A stretch of 64,000 nt of DNA, from positions 868,001 through 932,000 of the forward strand of contig OY282385.1 of NCBI GenBank assembly GCA_958295935.1, given 5' to 3'. Both the position numbers and the translations under genes were made by a program. Shown here one piece after another: positions 43,916-52,759 of this stretch. The notes below the pieces were generated by a model. That model was not told the origin of the DNA, searched no databases, and worked only from the letters and a program-made list of their open reading frames with translations. How positions within the stretch are numbered: the first letter of the stretch is position 1; every line of letters begins with the position of its first letter. The DNA comes from an uncultured Dehalococcoidia bacterium (GTDB lineage: Bacteria; Chloroflexota; Dehalococcoidia; Lucifugimonadales; Lucifugimonadaceae).

Positions 43916-45264
43916 GTTCTCGTCGCGCCGTGGTGGTCGGGGGCGGTCTGGCGGGTCTGGCTGCGGCCGTGAGGCTTTCGGAGGGCGGCTATGCGCCGCT
44001 TCTGCTGGAGCGGAGGCCGTTTCTTGGCGGCCGGGCCTACTCGTTCGTTGATCGCGAGTCGGGTGCGGAGGTGGACAACGGGCAGCACGTCTTTGTGGGT
44101 GCGTGCACGGAGTACCGTGATTTTCTGTGCAGGATCGGGGCCTGGGGCAACGTTCACGTGCCGGCTCGGCTGGACGCGCCGGTGCTGCGCGGCGGGAAGG
44201 TTTCTCGTCTGAGGGCCGGCGGTTTGCCTGGTCCGCTTGCAAACCTTGGGGTTATAGCGAGGTACGGACATCTGTCTTTGCGGGGGAAGCTGCGGCTGCT
44301 GTACGGGATGTCTCGGTTGCGTTTTGCGGTGCGCAAAGCGGGAGGGCCTCTTGAGTATGAGACGTTCGATTCGTGGCTTCGCCGGCACGGTCAGGACGAC
44401 GATACGATCGAGAGTTTCTGGAATCTGATAACGCTGCCCGCTCTTAACGACGACGTTAGGGAGGTGAGCGCGGACATGGGGGCGATGCTGTTTCAGACGG
44501 CTTTGATGGGGGATCCCGGCAAGGCTGCGATAGGGTATCCGCTGGTGGGGCTGTCGAGCCTTGCGGGAAGCGCGGCAGCGGAGTTCGTGCGGTCCCACGG
44601 GGGAGAGGTTCGCTGCCGCGCGGGCGTGGATGGCATCGGTTTGGGAGGAGGGCCGGTGGAGGTTCGGATTTCCGGCAGCGAGACGATAAGCGCGGAGTCC
44701 TGCGTCGCTGCTCTGATGCCCTCCGGGCTGTTGGCCGTGCTGCCGGAAGAGCGCCGCTCGGACGAGTTTTTCTCGAATGCTTCTAGGATAGAGACGGCAC
44801 CTATAGTGGGGGTGCACATCTGGTATGACCGTTGGGTGATGGATGAGACGTTCATGGCGGTTTTGGATAGCCCTGTGCAGTGGGTGTTCAACGTGACGGC
44901 GATGCACGGGGAGGCTGATGGCGGCGGCCAGCACATAGTGATTTCGCTGAGCGGGGCCTGGAAGTGGAAGAACATGCCAAAGGCTGAGCTTCGCGAGGTG
45001 TTCGAGGCGGAGGCGGCCACGCTCTTCCCTGCGGCGGCGTCTGCTCGCGCGACCAGATTTCTGGTGGTGAAGATGCTGGACGCGACGTTCCGAGTGGTTC
45101 CCGGCGCCGCGCGTTACCGTCTCCCGCAGCGGTCTCCGGAGCCGGGCCTCTTCCTGGCGGGGGATTGGACGGACACGGGTTGGCCTTCGACGATGGAGGG
45201 CGCGGTGAGAAGTGGGAATCGTGCTGCGGATCTTGCGATGGAATACCTGGCAGGCAAGGGTTGA
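43882..45264 (+). CDS. hpnE: HpnE, squalene-forming FAD-dependent oxidoreductase
   Basis: A 460-residue amine-oxidase-like flavoprotein. The FAD-binding GGGLAGLAAA motif is near 20-29 and the C-terminal LAGDWTDTGWPSTMEGAVRSGNRAAD closes the FAD fold. HpnE reduces hydroxysqualene to squalene. The start is uncertain: GTG 43882 gives a 34-bp overlap with hpnD and an ~18-residue lead before the dinucleotide fold. Its stop is 5 bp before the hydroxyacid-dehydrogenase gene, which may be translated from the same message. Confidence 0.92.
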   Translation: MASKPDSGTVLSSRRAVVVGGGLAGLAAAVRLSEGGYAPLLLERRPFLGGRAYSFVDRESGAEVDNGQHVFVGACTEYRDFLCRIGAWGNVHVPARLDAPVLRGGKVSRLRAGGLPGPLANLGVIARYGHLSLRGKLRLLYGMSRLRFAVRKAGGPLEYETFDSWLRRHGQDDDTIESFWNLITLPALNDDVREVSADMGAMLFQTALMGDPGKAAIGYPLVGLSSLAGSAAAEFVRSHGGEVRCRAGVDGIGLGGGPVEVRISGSETISAESCVAALMPSGLLAVLPEERRSDEFFSNASRIETAPIVGVHIWYDRWVMDETFMAVLDSPVQWVFNVTAMHGEADGGGQHIVISLSGAWKWKNMPKAELREVFEAEAATLFPAAASARATRFLVVKMLDATFRVVPGAARYRLPQRSPEPGLFLAGDWTDTGWPSTMEGAVRSGNRAADLAMEYLAGKG

Positions 45265-45268
45265 GTCT

Positions 45269-46273
45269 GTGCGCGTTCTGATACTTGCGCCGTTTTCCGG
45301 CGAGGGGGTGGCTGAGCTGAGCCGGGCAGGGGTTGACGCGGTTCACGAGAGTTGGCTGGATACCGGCGTTATGCAGGACCCGGAGGAGCTGGGCGAGCGC
45401 CTGTCTCAAGAGGGGTTCGATGCGGTGATAGTAGAGGGGGATTTCCTGTTTGCCGAGACGTTCGATCTTGCTCCCGGCGTTGGTTTCGCAGGAATTTGCC
45501 GAGCGGCCTTGAACCAGATCGACGTGGACGGAGCGACGGAGCGCGGTGTGGCGGTGGTGAATACCCCAGGCCGTAATGCGGCCGCGGCGGCGGAGCTTAC
45601 GATCGGGCTCATGCTTGCAACGGCCCGACGCATAGCGGAGGCCGACCGCTACGTTCGCTCCAGGGCCTGGCAGTCTCCAACCGCGCCGTACGTAGAGCTG
45701 CGGGGGGTGGAGTTGGCAGGCAAGGTGGTTGGCGTGGTGGGTCTTGGGGCTATTGGCCGCCGCGTTTCGGGTCTTTGCAATGCGCTGGGCATGAACGTGA
45801 TCGCCTATGACCCTTTTGTACTGCCTTCGCGCGCGGCGGAGTCGGGCGCGGTTTGGTGCGAGCTGGACTTTTTGGTCGAGTCTGCGGACGTGATCACGCT
45901 GCACGCTCCACCTCCGCAAGATGGGCAGCCGCTGCTGAGCGCGGATCGGATCGGTCGCATGAAGCGGGGGTGTCTACTGATCAACGTGTCGGCGGCGGAG
46001 TTGGTGGACCAGGATGCTCTGGCCAGCGGTTTGCGCGGCGGCAGGCTGGGCGGCGCCGGGCTGGATATATTTCCCACCCATCCGGTGGAGCCGTCGTATC
46101 CGCTGCTGGCGTTGGACAACGCGGTTCTGACTCCGCATACGGGCGGGGCGACGGAGGAGACGATTTCGCGCCATTCTGCGGCGATGTCCGGCGACCTTCT
46201 GCGGTACATGCGGGGGGAGCGTCCGAGGAATCTCGTCAACCCTGTCGTATGGGAACGCAGGCGTGGCTCGTAG
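45269..46273 (+). CDS. 2-hydroxyacid dehydrogenase-family protein lacking catalytic Arg and Glu
   Basis: About 334 residues, D-isomer-specific 2-hydroxyacid dehydrogenase fold (SerA-like). GKVVGVVGLGAIGRRV is the NAD-binding motif, with YDPF following, and TPHTGG holds the catalytic His. However the LINVSAAELVD segment has Ala where the family's substrate Arg stands (NxxRG), and DIFPTHP has His in place of the Glu of the D-F-TEP motif. The Arg and Glu are needed for normal oxidoreduction, so it may be a poorly active, altered, or regulatory homolog. GTG 45269 follows AAGGG; an FGGY kinase gene overlaps its end by 11 bp. Confidence 0.82.
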   Translation: MRVLILAPFSGEGVAELSRAGVDAVHESWLDTGVMQDPEELGERLSQEGFDAVIVEGDFLFAETFDLAPGVGFAGICRAALNQIDVDGATERGVAVVNTPGRNAAAAAELTIGLMLATARRIAEADRYVRSRAWQSPTAPYVELRGVELAGKVVGVVGLGAIGRRVSGLCNALGMNVIAYDPFVLPSRAAESGAVWCELDFLVESADVITLHAPPPQDGQPLLSADRIGRMKRGCLLINVSAAELVDQDALASGLRGGRLGGAGLDIFPTHPVEPSYPLLALDNAVLTPHTGGATEETISRHSAAMSGDLLRYMRGERPRNLVNPVVWERRRGS

Positions 46274-47786
46274 AGCTGCGACAGGGCGTTTTCTGGCGCT
46301 CGACTTCGGCACGAGCGGCGTGCGCGCCTCCGTGGGAGGGGCGACGGGGCCGCCGCTTTCGGTTGCCCGCCGGCCGGTCAGCTATTTCAGGCCCGCGGGC
46401 GCGCCCGACACCGCCTTGGAGTTCGACCCTGAAGGAGCGTGGCATCTGGCAACCGAGGCGGCTGCGGAGGCTCTGTGGCTGAGCGGTGCGGACAAGGACG
46501 GGATAAGCGGTGTGGGCGTGACCAGCCAGAGGCACGGCTTGGTGTTGTTGGACGGATCCGGCAAGGAGTTGTACGCGGGGCCAAACAAGGACCTCAGAGG
46601 GGTGTTCCAGGGCGGGGTCGTGGATGCCGCGGCGGGGGACTGCCTGTGGGATCTAACGGGGCACGGACCTGGATTCATGACGGCGTGGGCCCGGCTTCTG
46701 TGGATGAAGGAGGAGGCGCGGGAGACGTATGAGCAGATAAGCGCGGTATGCGGAATTGCGGACTGGCTTGCGTATCGCCTCAGCGGCGAGTTGAGGATGA
46801 ATTCTTCGCTGGCGCCTGAACTGGGTTTGGCTATGACGGCCACGGGTGAGCCTGCGGAAGCCATTGGCCGCGCGCTGGGGCTGGACGTCGCAGGCTTTCC
46901 TCCGAGGTGCGAGCCGGGCGAGGTTATCGGAGAGGTTTGCGAATCAGCCGCGGGAGAGATGGGATTGCGAAAGGGTACGCCTCTAGTGTCAGCCGGGCCG
47001 GACACACAGGTTGCGCTGGCGGGAATGGGCGTTTCGGAGTGCGATGACGCGGGAGTGGCCGCGGGTTGGAGCGGGACGGCTCAGCGCGTTAGCAGCGAGC
47101 CGGTGTTCGATTCGTCCCGGACGCTCTGGACCGGGCGCCACGTCGTTCCGGATCGGTGGACGCTGGAGGGGAACGCCGGTGAAATGGGCGGGGCGTATGA
47201 GTGGCTGGCGTCCATGTTGTGCGGTTCGGACGGGGTGGCTTCTGCGATGAGTCGTCTGGACGCTGAGGCGGGGGCCGTGGAGCCTGGGTCTCGCGGTGCG
47301 GCCGCTTATCTCGGCCCTTCTCTGTTGCAGATGGAAAAAGTGGGCATGAAGCCAGGTGGCCTGATATTCCCGGTGCCTCTGTCGTTCGAGCCGCCGGACA
47401 GAGGGTCGCTTGCCCGCGCTGCGCTGGAGAGTTTTGCGTTCGCGGTGCAGCTCAATCTGGAGCGCATGGGGGAATACTGCGGCGCGCCGATCAGGTCGGT
47501 TTCGGTAGGCGGGGGTATGACCCGTTCTGCGACGTTTCTGGAGGTTCTGTGCAATGTGGCCGCGGCTCCTGTGTACGCGTGCGCAGGCACGGAGCCGTCC
47601 TCGCTGGGTACGCTGACGCTTACGGGGGCTGCGGTGGAGGATGGGCAGGGGCTCGAGGCTGGGTTGCGGGTACGCCGTGATGAGATGCTGGAGTTGCGGT
47701 CAAAGGCTTCGTTGCGTGAAGAGTACCGGGATCTGTATGAAGCTTGGCGCGAGCGCGAGCGTCAGGTCTCGTCGCTCTTCTTCTAG
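46263..47786 (+). CDS. FGGY-family sugar kinase (xylulokinase-like)
   Basis: A 507-residue ATP-dependent carbohydrate kinase. The FGGY actin-like fold shows LALDFGTSGVRASVGG at the start, the TSQRHGLVLLDGSGKELYAGPNKD segment, and two phosphate-binding stretches: SAGPDTQVALAGMGV and VGGGMTRSATFLEVLCNV. Substrate specificity cannot be read; the Asp and Glu of the catalytic region resemble xylulokinases. It overlaps the dehydrogenase gene by 11 bp, giving a sugar/sugar-acid module. Transcription probably ends at the terminator just downstream. Confidence 0.82.
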   Translation: MARRAATGRFLALDFGTSGVRASVGGATGPPLSVARRPVSYFRPAGAPDTALEFDPEGAWHLATEAAAEALWLSGADKDGISGVGVTSQRHGLVLLDGSGKELYAGPNKDLRGVFQGGVVDAAAGDCLWDLTGHGPGFMTAWARLLWMKEEARETYEQISAVCGIADWLAYRLSGELRMNSSLAPELGLAMTATGEPAEAIGRALGLDVAGFPPRCEPGEVIGEVCESAAGEMGLRKGTPLVSAGPDTQVALAGMGVSECDDAGVAAGWSGTAQRVSSEPVFDSSRTLWTGRHVVPDRWTLEGNAGEMGGAYEWLASMLCGSDGVASAMSRLDAEAGAVEPGSRGAAAYLGPSLLQMEKVGMKPGGLIFPVPLSFEPPDRGSLARAALESFAFAVQLNLERMGEYCGAPIRSVSVGGGMTRSATFLEVLCNVAAAPVYACAGTEPSSLGTLTLTGAAVEDGQGLEAGLRVRRDEMLELRSKASLREEYRDLYEAWRERERQVSSLFF

Positions 47787-47813
47787 CTGCCCAAGCCAAG
47801 GGGCTATCGCCTT

Positions 47814-47843
47814 ACCGCGACCGACAAGGGTTCGCGGTTTTTT
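47814..47843 (+). terminator. intrinsic terminator after the FGGY kinase gene
   Basis: A 7-bp stem ACCGCGA / TCGCGGT (47814-47820 with 47832-47838) is followed by a run of six T (47838-47843). It would end the long plus-strand transcript that runs from the hopanoid genes. Confidence 0.75.
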
Positions 47844-47922
47844 AGCTGGCGCGTCTGCGAGGAGCCGCCGTCGCCGTGTTAACGTATTCTCTTCACCAGC
47901 TCAGGGCGCACGCCGAGGTTAT

Positions 47923-48579
47923 ATGTCCGATACAAGAGACGATTTGTTTGCAGCGGTCAGGGAGATGGACCGCCGGGGCCTCGTTTCGAGGTCCAGCGGA
48001 AATGCCAGCGTCCGCCTGGATCCGGTGGAAGGGGCTGAGCGCTACCTGATCACGCCTGCCTTTTTGCCGTATTCCCAAATGGAGCCTTCCGACCTGGTGG
48101 AGATAGACGGGGATATAGATCCGGTTGACGGGGAAGGTATTCCGTCAACGGAGTCTGCTCTGCACGTGGCCTTGTACCGGAGTCGTCCGGACGCGGGGGC
48201 GGTGGTGCACACTCATTCGCTGTATTCGAGCGCGGCTGCGGCATCGGGCCGACGTATTCCGCCAATCGTGGACGAGATGGTGTTGTACCTGGGCGGGGCC
48301 GTGGAGGTGGCAAGGTACGGCTTTCCCGGGTCTGAGGAACTTGCGGCGGCGGCCGTGGAAGCTATTGGGGATCGGCGGGCGGTTCTCCTGCGGAATCACG
48401 GGATGTGTGCGGTTGGCGGCACGATCCGGGAGGCTCTGGACGCTGCGGTGTTGGTGGAGAGGGTCGCTCAGATCCACGCGTTGGCTGAGATAGGCGGAGG
48501 CGCGGCAATCCTTCCTGCGGAGGCTATCGAGGCGGAACGGGCTGCGTATCTGATGCGCTACCTGCCGGATAGTAGATAA
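47923..48579 (+). CDS. class II aldolase/adducin family protein
   Basis: About 218 residues, fuculose-phosphate-aldolase fold. The zinc site is seen as VVHTHSLYS (HxH) and LLRNHGMCAVG, with the catalytic Glu in PSTESALH. It cleaves sugar phosphates to dihydroxyacetone phosphate or an aldehyde, or acts as an epimerase or decarboxylase on them. It follows the kinase and dehydrogenase genes, so the kinase product is a plausible substrate, although a terminator intervenes. ATG 47923 with GAGG upstream is chosen. Confidence 0.85.
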   Translation: MSDTRDDLFAAVREMDRRGLVSRSSGNASVRLDPVEGAERYLITPAFLPYSQMEPSDLVEIDGDIDPVDGEGIPSTESALHVALYRSRPDAGAVVHTHSLYSSAAAASGRRIPPIVDEMVLYLGGAVEVARYGFPGSEELAAAAVEAIGDRRAVLLRNHGMCAVGGTIREALDAAVLVERVAQIHALAEIGGGAAILPAEAIEAERAAYLMRYLPDSR

Positions 48580-48762
48580 TCTTCACTGAGAAGGTATCCA
48601 AGAACAGTTCGTTAGGTCAGAGATTCTTGCCCAAGCGCCCCGACGTGTCTCTTTGCACCGTTCCGGTTCACTCCCATACGCTGCCCATGCGCGGGGATGG
48701 TCCATCCTTTCGCGGTCGAGGCTCAAGGGGCTTGTTGGACACTCTCTGAGAGGTGGTGGAAA

Positions 48763-49134
48763 ATGCCCGGAGTTCCAGCGTTCATATTGCGTCGGCTTTA
48801 CGTAAAGGGGAGCCTGGCCAACACAGGGGACGGCTGGCGTTTTACCTTGCGCAACTCGCTGGGCTCAGGCTATGCGCGAGAGTTGCTTCCGCTCAGGGTT
48901 GACGGTGCGGAGGTTGAATTGGGGTCGTCGCGTTTCGAGCTCGATGGCAAGACAACTGGTTTCGATGAAGTGGACGGCTCCAATACTTTTGGGCTTCCGA
49001 TGAACAAGTCGATCGTGATCTCGGTCTCCGGGGAGCCTTTGGCGCCAGGCGCGCACAGGATCGGCATGTCGTTTGTGGTTCCGGGTTTTGGGAAGATCGG
49101 ATTCGACTTTACGGACGAGGTGTCGGTTGGGTGA
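48763..49134 (+). CDS. conserved small protein, function unknown
   Basis: A 123-residue protein, mostly short strands; no signal peptide or helix is predicted by eye. The N-terminal PAFILRRLYVKGSLANTGDGWRF segment looks like a conserved block, and the rest alternates hydrophobic and polar residues as in a beta-sandwich. I do not recognise a named family with confidence. ATG 48763 follows AGAGGTGG. Its last 8 bases overlap the next gene (epimerase), so the two are translationally coupled. Confidence 0.6.
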   Translation: MPGVPAFILRRLYVKGSLANTGDGWRFTLRNSLGSGYARELLPLRVDGAEVELGSSRFELDGKTTGFDEVDGSNTFGLPMNKSIVISVSGEPLAPGAHRIGMSFVVPGFGKIGFDFTDEVSVG

Positions 49135-50089
49135 ACTACCGTCGCGTATCGCGGTAACGGGTTCTGCGGGTTTTCTGGGTCTGGCTACGGTTTCGGGTCT
49201 ATGCGAGAAGCCGGGGGTAGAGTTGGTGGCGGCCGTGGACCTGTCTCCGACGGAGTTGAAGCCGCTGTCGACGCGGCGGTTGGTGTCGGTGATTCGCGAC
49301 GTGCGCGCTCCGCTCAGGGACGTTCTGGAGGCTATGGAAATCGAGGCGGTCGTTCACCTTGCGTTTCTTCTGCGGCCCGACCGCAACGAGGAGTTGGCAA
49401 GAGAGGTCAACGTGGAGGCGACGGGGCGGTTGCTGGAGGATTGTTCTTCGGCAGGGGTCCGTCAGTTCGTATATTTGAGCAGCACGACGGTGTATGGGGC
49501 GAATGCGGAGCGCGACCGGCCGGCCGTGGAGTCCGATCCGGTGAATCCCGTCAGAGGTTTCCAGTACTCGGAGCACAAAGTGGCTGCGGAGCGTCTCATT
49601 CTGGCTCATGGGAAGCGTAATCCAGGTATGCGGGTGTGCATACTGAGGGGCTGCGTGATCATGGCCGCAGGAGCGGACAATTTCATCGCCCGGTCTTTGG
49701 GAAGACGCGTTCTGCCCTATCCGGCGGGCGCCGATCCTGAGATGCAGTTTCTGCACCTGAGCGATTACGCCTCGTCGGTCGAGGCCGTGTTGTCAAAGCG
49801 TGCGGAGGGCGTGTTCAATATCGCGGGTGACGGGTCATTGCGCTGGCGCGCTCTTGCGAGGCTCGCAGGGGCGAGGGGCGTATCGTTCCCCGCGTGGTTC
49901 CTGAAGCTGGGGGTAGGCGTGAGCTGGAACTTGCGGTTTCAGGATGAGTCGGGCGCGTCGGGCCTGAACTTCATTCGCTATCCATGGCTGGCTTCGACGG
50001 CCAAGATTCGCGAGGAGTTGGGTTGGCGTCCACGCTACACGGCGCAAGAAGCGTTTACGGAGTGGGCGTCGGCTCGCAGGAGCCGATAG
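49127..50089 (+). CDS. NAD-dependent epimerase/dehydratase family protein
   Basis: About 320 residues, extended SDR. TGSAGFLG near residues 10-17 is the Rossmann motif, and the catalytic residues are in YLSSTTVYG and YSEHK. The C-terminal RYPWLASTAKIREELGWRPRYTAQEAF is a typical nucleotide-sugar epimerase end. Substrate unknown. TTG 49127 is chosen: GAGG lies about seven bases upstream and the 8-bp overlap with the preceding gene fits coupled translation. A nucleoside hydrolase gene follows in the same run. Confidence 0.82.
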   Translation: MGELPSRIAVTGSAGFLGLATVSGLCEKPGVELVAAVDLSPTELKPLSTRRLVSVIRDVRAPLRDVLEAMEIEAVVHLAFLLRPDRNEELAREVNVEATGRLLEDCSSAGVRQFVYLSSTTVYGANAERDRPAVESDPVNPVRGFQYSEHKVAAERLILAHGKRNPGMRVCILRGCVIMAAGADNFIARSLGRRVLPYPAGADPEMQFLHLSDYASSVEAVLSKRAEGVFNIAGDGSLRWRALARLAGARGVSFPAWFLKLGVGVSWNLRFQDESGASGLNFIRYPWLASTAKIREELGWRPRYTAQEAFTEWASARRSR

Positions 50090-50098
50090 AGGGGTCTC

Positions 50099-51001
50099 AT
50101 GACGGACGCTGAGCGAGTGATCATAGACACCGATCCAGGTGTGGACGACTTGCTGGCCATCCTGTTGGCGCTTCGGTCGCCTGAGCTCTGCGTGGAGATG
50201 CTGACGACTAGCGGCGGCAACTGTTCCGTGGGGGATTCGACGAGGAACGCGCTGCGAACCGTGGAACTGGCAGGCCGGACGGACGTGCCTGTGTACCGGG
50301 GTTCGGCTCGTCCTCTGCGAGGCCGGTACAGGTTTGCGCCCTACTTCCACGGTCCTCGCGGTCTGACCGGCAGGTTGCCGGAGCCTCGCTGCCGGGCTGA
50401 ACGTGTTGACGCCATCGAGGCGCTGGCGCGCCGGTTGTGCAACGGCGGGCCTCCGGCAACGTTGATAGCGTTGGGGCCGCTCACCAACGCGGCTCGTCTG
50501 TTGACCAGCCGTCCGGAGTGCGGGAATGGCATTTCGACGCTCATCGTCATGGGAGGGGCGCTCGACGCGCCGGGCAACGTAACGCGGTTCGCCGAGTTCA
50601 ACACCTGGAACGACCCGGAAGCCGCGGAGGCAGTGTTCCGGAGCGGGGTTGCGACGAAACTGATCAGCCTGGACGTGTGCAACATGGTGGGTCTGTCCAG
50701 AGGCTATGCGGCAGATATTCCCGGCCCGGTGGGGCGTGTAACGCGAGGCTGGTTTGGGATCCACGAGGAGACTGACTCGATGCCTATGGCCGACGTTCTG
50801 GCCGTGGCGGCGGCTTGCAAACCTGGCTTCTTCACGTATGAGCGGACGCCGGTTGAGGTTGCCATGACCGGAGAGGAGCGGGGACGTACCTCCAGAGGGC
50901 GGCATGGTCCTCTTGTGGACGTTGCGGTTCAGGTTGACGCTGCCGGCGTGCTGGAGCTGTTCTTCGAGCGGGTCGCGGCGGGGCCGCGGGAGGGGGTCTG
51001 A
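50099..51001 (+). CDS. nucleoside hydrolase (inosine/uridine-preferring type)
   Basis: A 300-residue nucleoside hydrolase. The calcium-binding N-terminal motif IIDTDPGVDDLLAILLAL is diagnostic; ALGPLTNAARLL and the FAEFNTWNDPEAAEAVF segment are also conserved. It releases bases from ribonucleosides and is cytosolic. ATG start. It overlaps nothing but lies 10 bp after the epimerase and 2 bp before a siroheme-synthase gene, so it is in the same transcript. Its substrate preference is not evident. Confidence 0.88.
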   Translation: MTDAERVIIDTDPGVDDLLAILLALRSPELCVEMLTTSGGNCSVGDSTRNALRTVELAGRTDVPVYRGSARPLRGRYRFAPYFHGPRGLTGRLPEPRCRAERVDAIEALARRLCNGGPPATLIALGPLTNAARLLTSRPECGNGISTLIVMGGALDAPGNVTRFAEFNTWNDPEAAEAVFRSGVATKLISLDVCNMVGLSRGYAADIPGPVGRVTRGWFGIHEETDSMPMADVLAVAAACKPGFFTYERTPVEVAMTGEERGRTSRGRHGPLVDVAVQVDAAGVLELFFERVAAGPREGV

Positions 51002-51003
51002 GG

Positions 51004-51669
51004 GTGCCGCGCTATTACCCGATCTACCTCGACGTGCAGGGTCGGCTTGCCGTGGTATTTGGCGGAGACCACGAGGCGGAACGAAAGGTGAGGTTTCTCC
51101 GGGAGTGCGGGGCGAGGGTCGTGCTGGTTAGCCCGGAATCGTGCATTTCTCCGGCTCTGCTGGGAATGGTTCGGTCCGGGGAAATCGATTGGCGTCAGCG
51201 AGGCTATCGGGCCGGAGACCTGGAGGGAGCCTGGTTGGCGATAGTGGCCGAGACATCGGACGATGCGGTGAACCGTGCGGTGTATGACGAGGCGCGAGAG
51301 CGGAACGTGGTTCTGAACGTGATGGACGTTACGCACCTTTGCACGTTCATCGCTCCGGCTATCGTTCAGCGCCACGACGTGACCGCTGCTATTTCGACAG
51401 CGGGCACAAGCCCGGCGCTGGCGCGCAGGCTGCGGGAGAGGATGTCGGACGAGGAGTACTGCCGGTGTCTCAATTGGGCTGAGCTAGGGCCGATATTGGC
51501 CGACGTGCGTGCTGAGGTAAGGGCGCGGGGGATTCCGTTAACGCCGGAGGATTGGCAGGCGTGCATGAATGAGGAAACGTTGGCTCGATGCATGGCCGGC
51601 GACACGGAGGGTGCGCGGGCTGAGTTGATAGGCGCGATGGAGGCGAGGGTTGCCGGTCGAGGCGGCTGA
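51004..51669 (+). CDS. precorrin-2 dehydrogenase / sirohydrochlorin ferrochelatase-like protein
   Basis: A 221-residue protein resembling the CysG N-terminal domain and Met8p. YYPIYLDVQGRLAVVFGGDHEAERKVRFL is the NAD-binding domain, and SPALARRLRERMSDEEY matches the helical dimerisation segment. It oxidises precorrin-2 to sirohydrochlorin and may insert iron to give sirohaem; in stand-alone forms the chelatase part can be weak. Start is GTG 51004, 2 bp after the nucleoside hydrolase. Its products fit with the CobA-type methyltransferase encoded downstream. Confidence 0.83.
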   Translation: MPRYYPIYLDVQGRLAVVFGGDHEAERKVRFLRECGARVVLVSPESCISPALLGMVRSGEIDWRQRGYRAGDLEGAWLAIVAETSDDAVNRAVYDEARERNVVLNVMDVTHLCTFIAPAIVQRHDVTAAISTAGTSPALARRLRERMSDEEYCRCLNWAELGPILADVRAEVRARGIPLTPEDWQACMNEETLARCMAGDTEGARAELIGAMEARVAGRGG

Positions 51670-51802
51670 GTTCCTGCCTGCGTGCGCTCGATGCCCGCGC
51701 AAGGGATGAGCCTGGCTGTACCTGAGGCGCTATCGCGATGGGATACTGTATAGATAGGGGAGGCGGCCTCGGATACAGGTACGACGCCAAGCGCGATGAC
51801 AC

Positions 51803-52759
51803 ATGCCATCACGGTCACATCATGCGGTACGAGTCGGAACGCGCGGCAGCAGGCTGGCGCTGGCGCAGGCCGAACTGGCTATCGACGCGCTCCAACGGGC
51901 GAATCCGGGCATCGAGTTTCAATCCGTATCCGTCAGGACGCGGGGGGACCGCAACCGATCGGTGAGTGTGTCGGCTCTAGGTGTCGGAGTGTACGTAAAG
52001 GAGTTGGAAGATGCTTTGTCAGATGGCAGGATCGACGCGGCCGTGCACTCGCTGAAGGACATGACCTCAGAGTTGACTCCGGGCTTCCGGCTGGCGGCTG
52101 TACTGGAGCGAGAGGACCCCAGGGACGTACTTGTCAGCCGCGGCGGCGTTGGCCTGACCGGACTTGGGCGGGGAGCCAGGGTGGGCACGGGCAGCGCTCG
52201 GCGTCGTGCGCTGCTGCTATCGGTTCGTCCCGATATCATGGTTGACCCTATACGCGGGAACGTGGATACGCGTCTTGGGGAAATAGAGCGCAGCGGCGGC
52301 TGCGACGCGGTGGCGCTGGCCGCGGCCGGGCTGAAGAGGATCGGGCGGCAAGACGCGGTTAGCGAGTACCTGGATCCCGATGAGTTCATTCCTGCGGTTG
52401 GCCAAGGCGCCATCGCGATCGAGGCTCTGGAGGAGCGAGGGGACATCTTGGATCTGGCAAGGAGAGTCGACCACCCCTGTACGTTGGCGGCGGTGACTGC
52501 GGAGCGCGCGTTTCTGGCCGCGGTTCGCGGCGGGTGCTCGACGCCCACTTCGGCTCACGCGCGGGTGGATGCGGGCCGTCTGTGCATCAGGGCGTTCGCC
52601 TCGGATCCCGACGGCGTACGGATATTACGGGCGACGGAAGAGGGTGATGCAGGCGATGCGTCGTCGTTGGGTATGGCCTCGGCGCGCGCGTTGCTCGACG
52701 CGGGGGCTGCGGAGCTTCTGGGCCGCTTACCCGAGTCTATGGACGGCGGGGATGAGTAA
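51803..52759 (+). CDS. hemC: porphobilinogen deaminase
   Basis: A 318-residue hydroxymethylbilane synthase. VGTRGSRLALAQAELA near the N-terminus, HSLKD at 82-86 with catalytic D86, the arginine-rich RTRGDR and GSARRRALLL segments, and the dipyrromethane-binding Cys245 in VRGGCSTP are all present. It polymerises four porphobilinogens to preuroporphyrinogen. Start is ATG. Its last 8 bases overlap the start of the CobA-HemD fusion gene. Together with HemB they form a tetrapyrrole operon. Confidence 0.96.
   Translation: MPSRSHHAVRVGTRGSRLALAQAELAIDALQRANPGIEFQSVSVRTRGDRNRSVSVSALGVGVYVKELEDALSDGRIDAAVHSLKDMTSELTPGFRLAAVLEREDPRDVLVSRGGVGLTGLGRGARVGTGSARRRALLLSVRPDIMVDPIRGNVDTRLGEIERSGGCDAVALAAAGLKRIGRQDAVSEYLDPDEFIPAVGQGAIAIEALEERGDILDLARRVDHPCTLAAVTAERAFLAAVRGGCSTPTSAHARVDAGRLCIRAFASDPDGVRILRATEEGDAGDASSLGMASARALLDAGAAELLGRLPESMDGGDE

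Noticed and set aside
43888-44934. 348-codon minus-strand frame over hpnE
   Set aside because: Antisense shadow caused by high GC; Arg/His/Pro-rich with no family.
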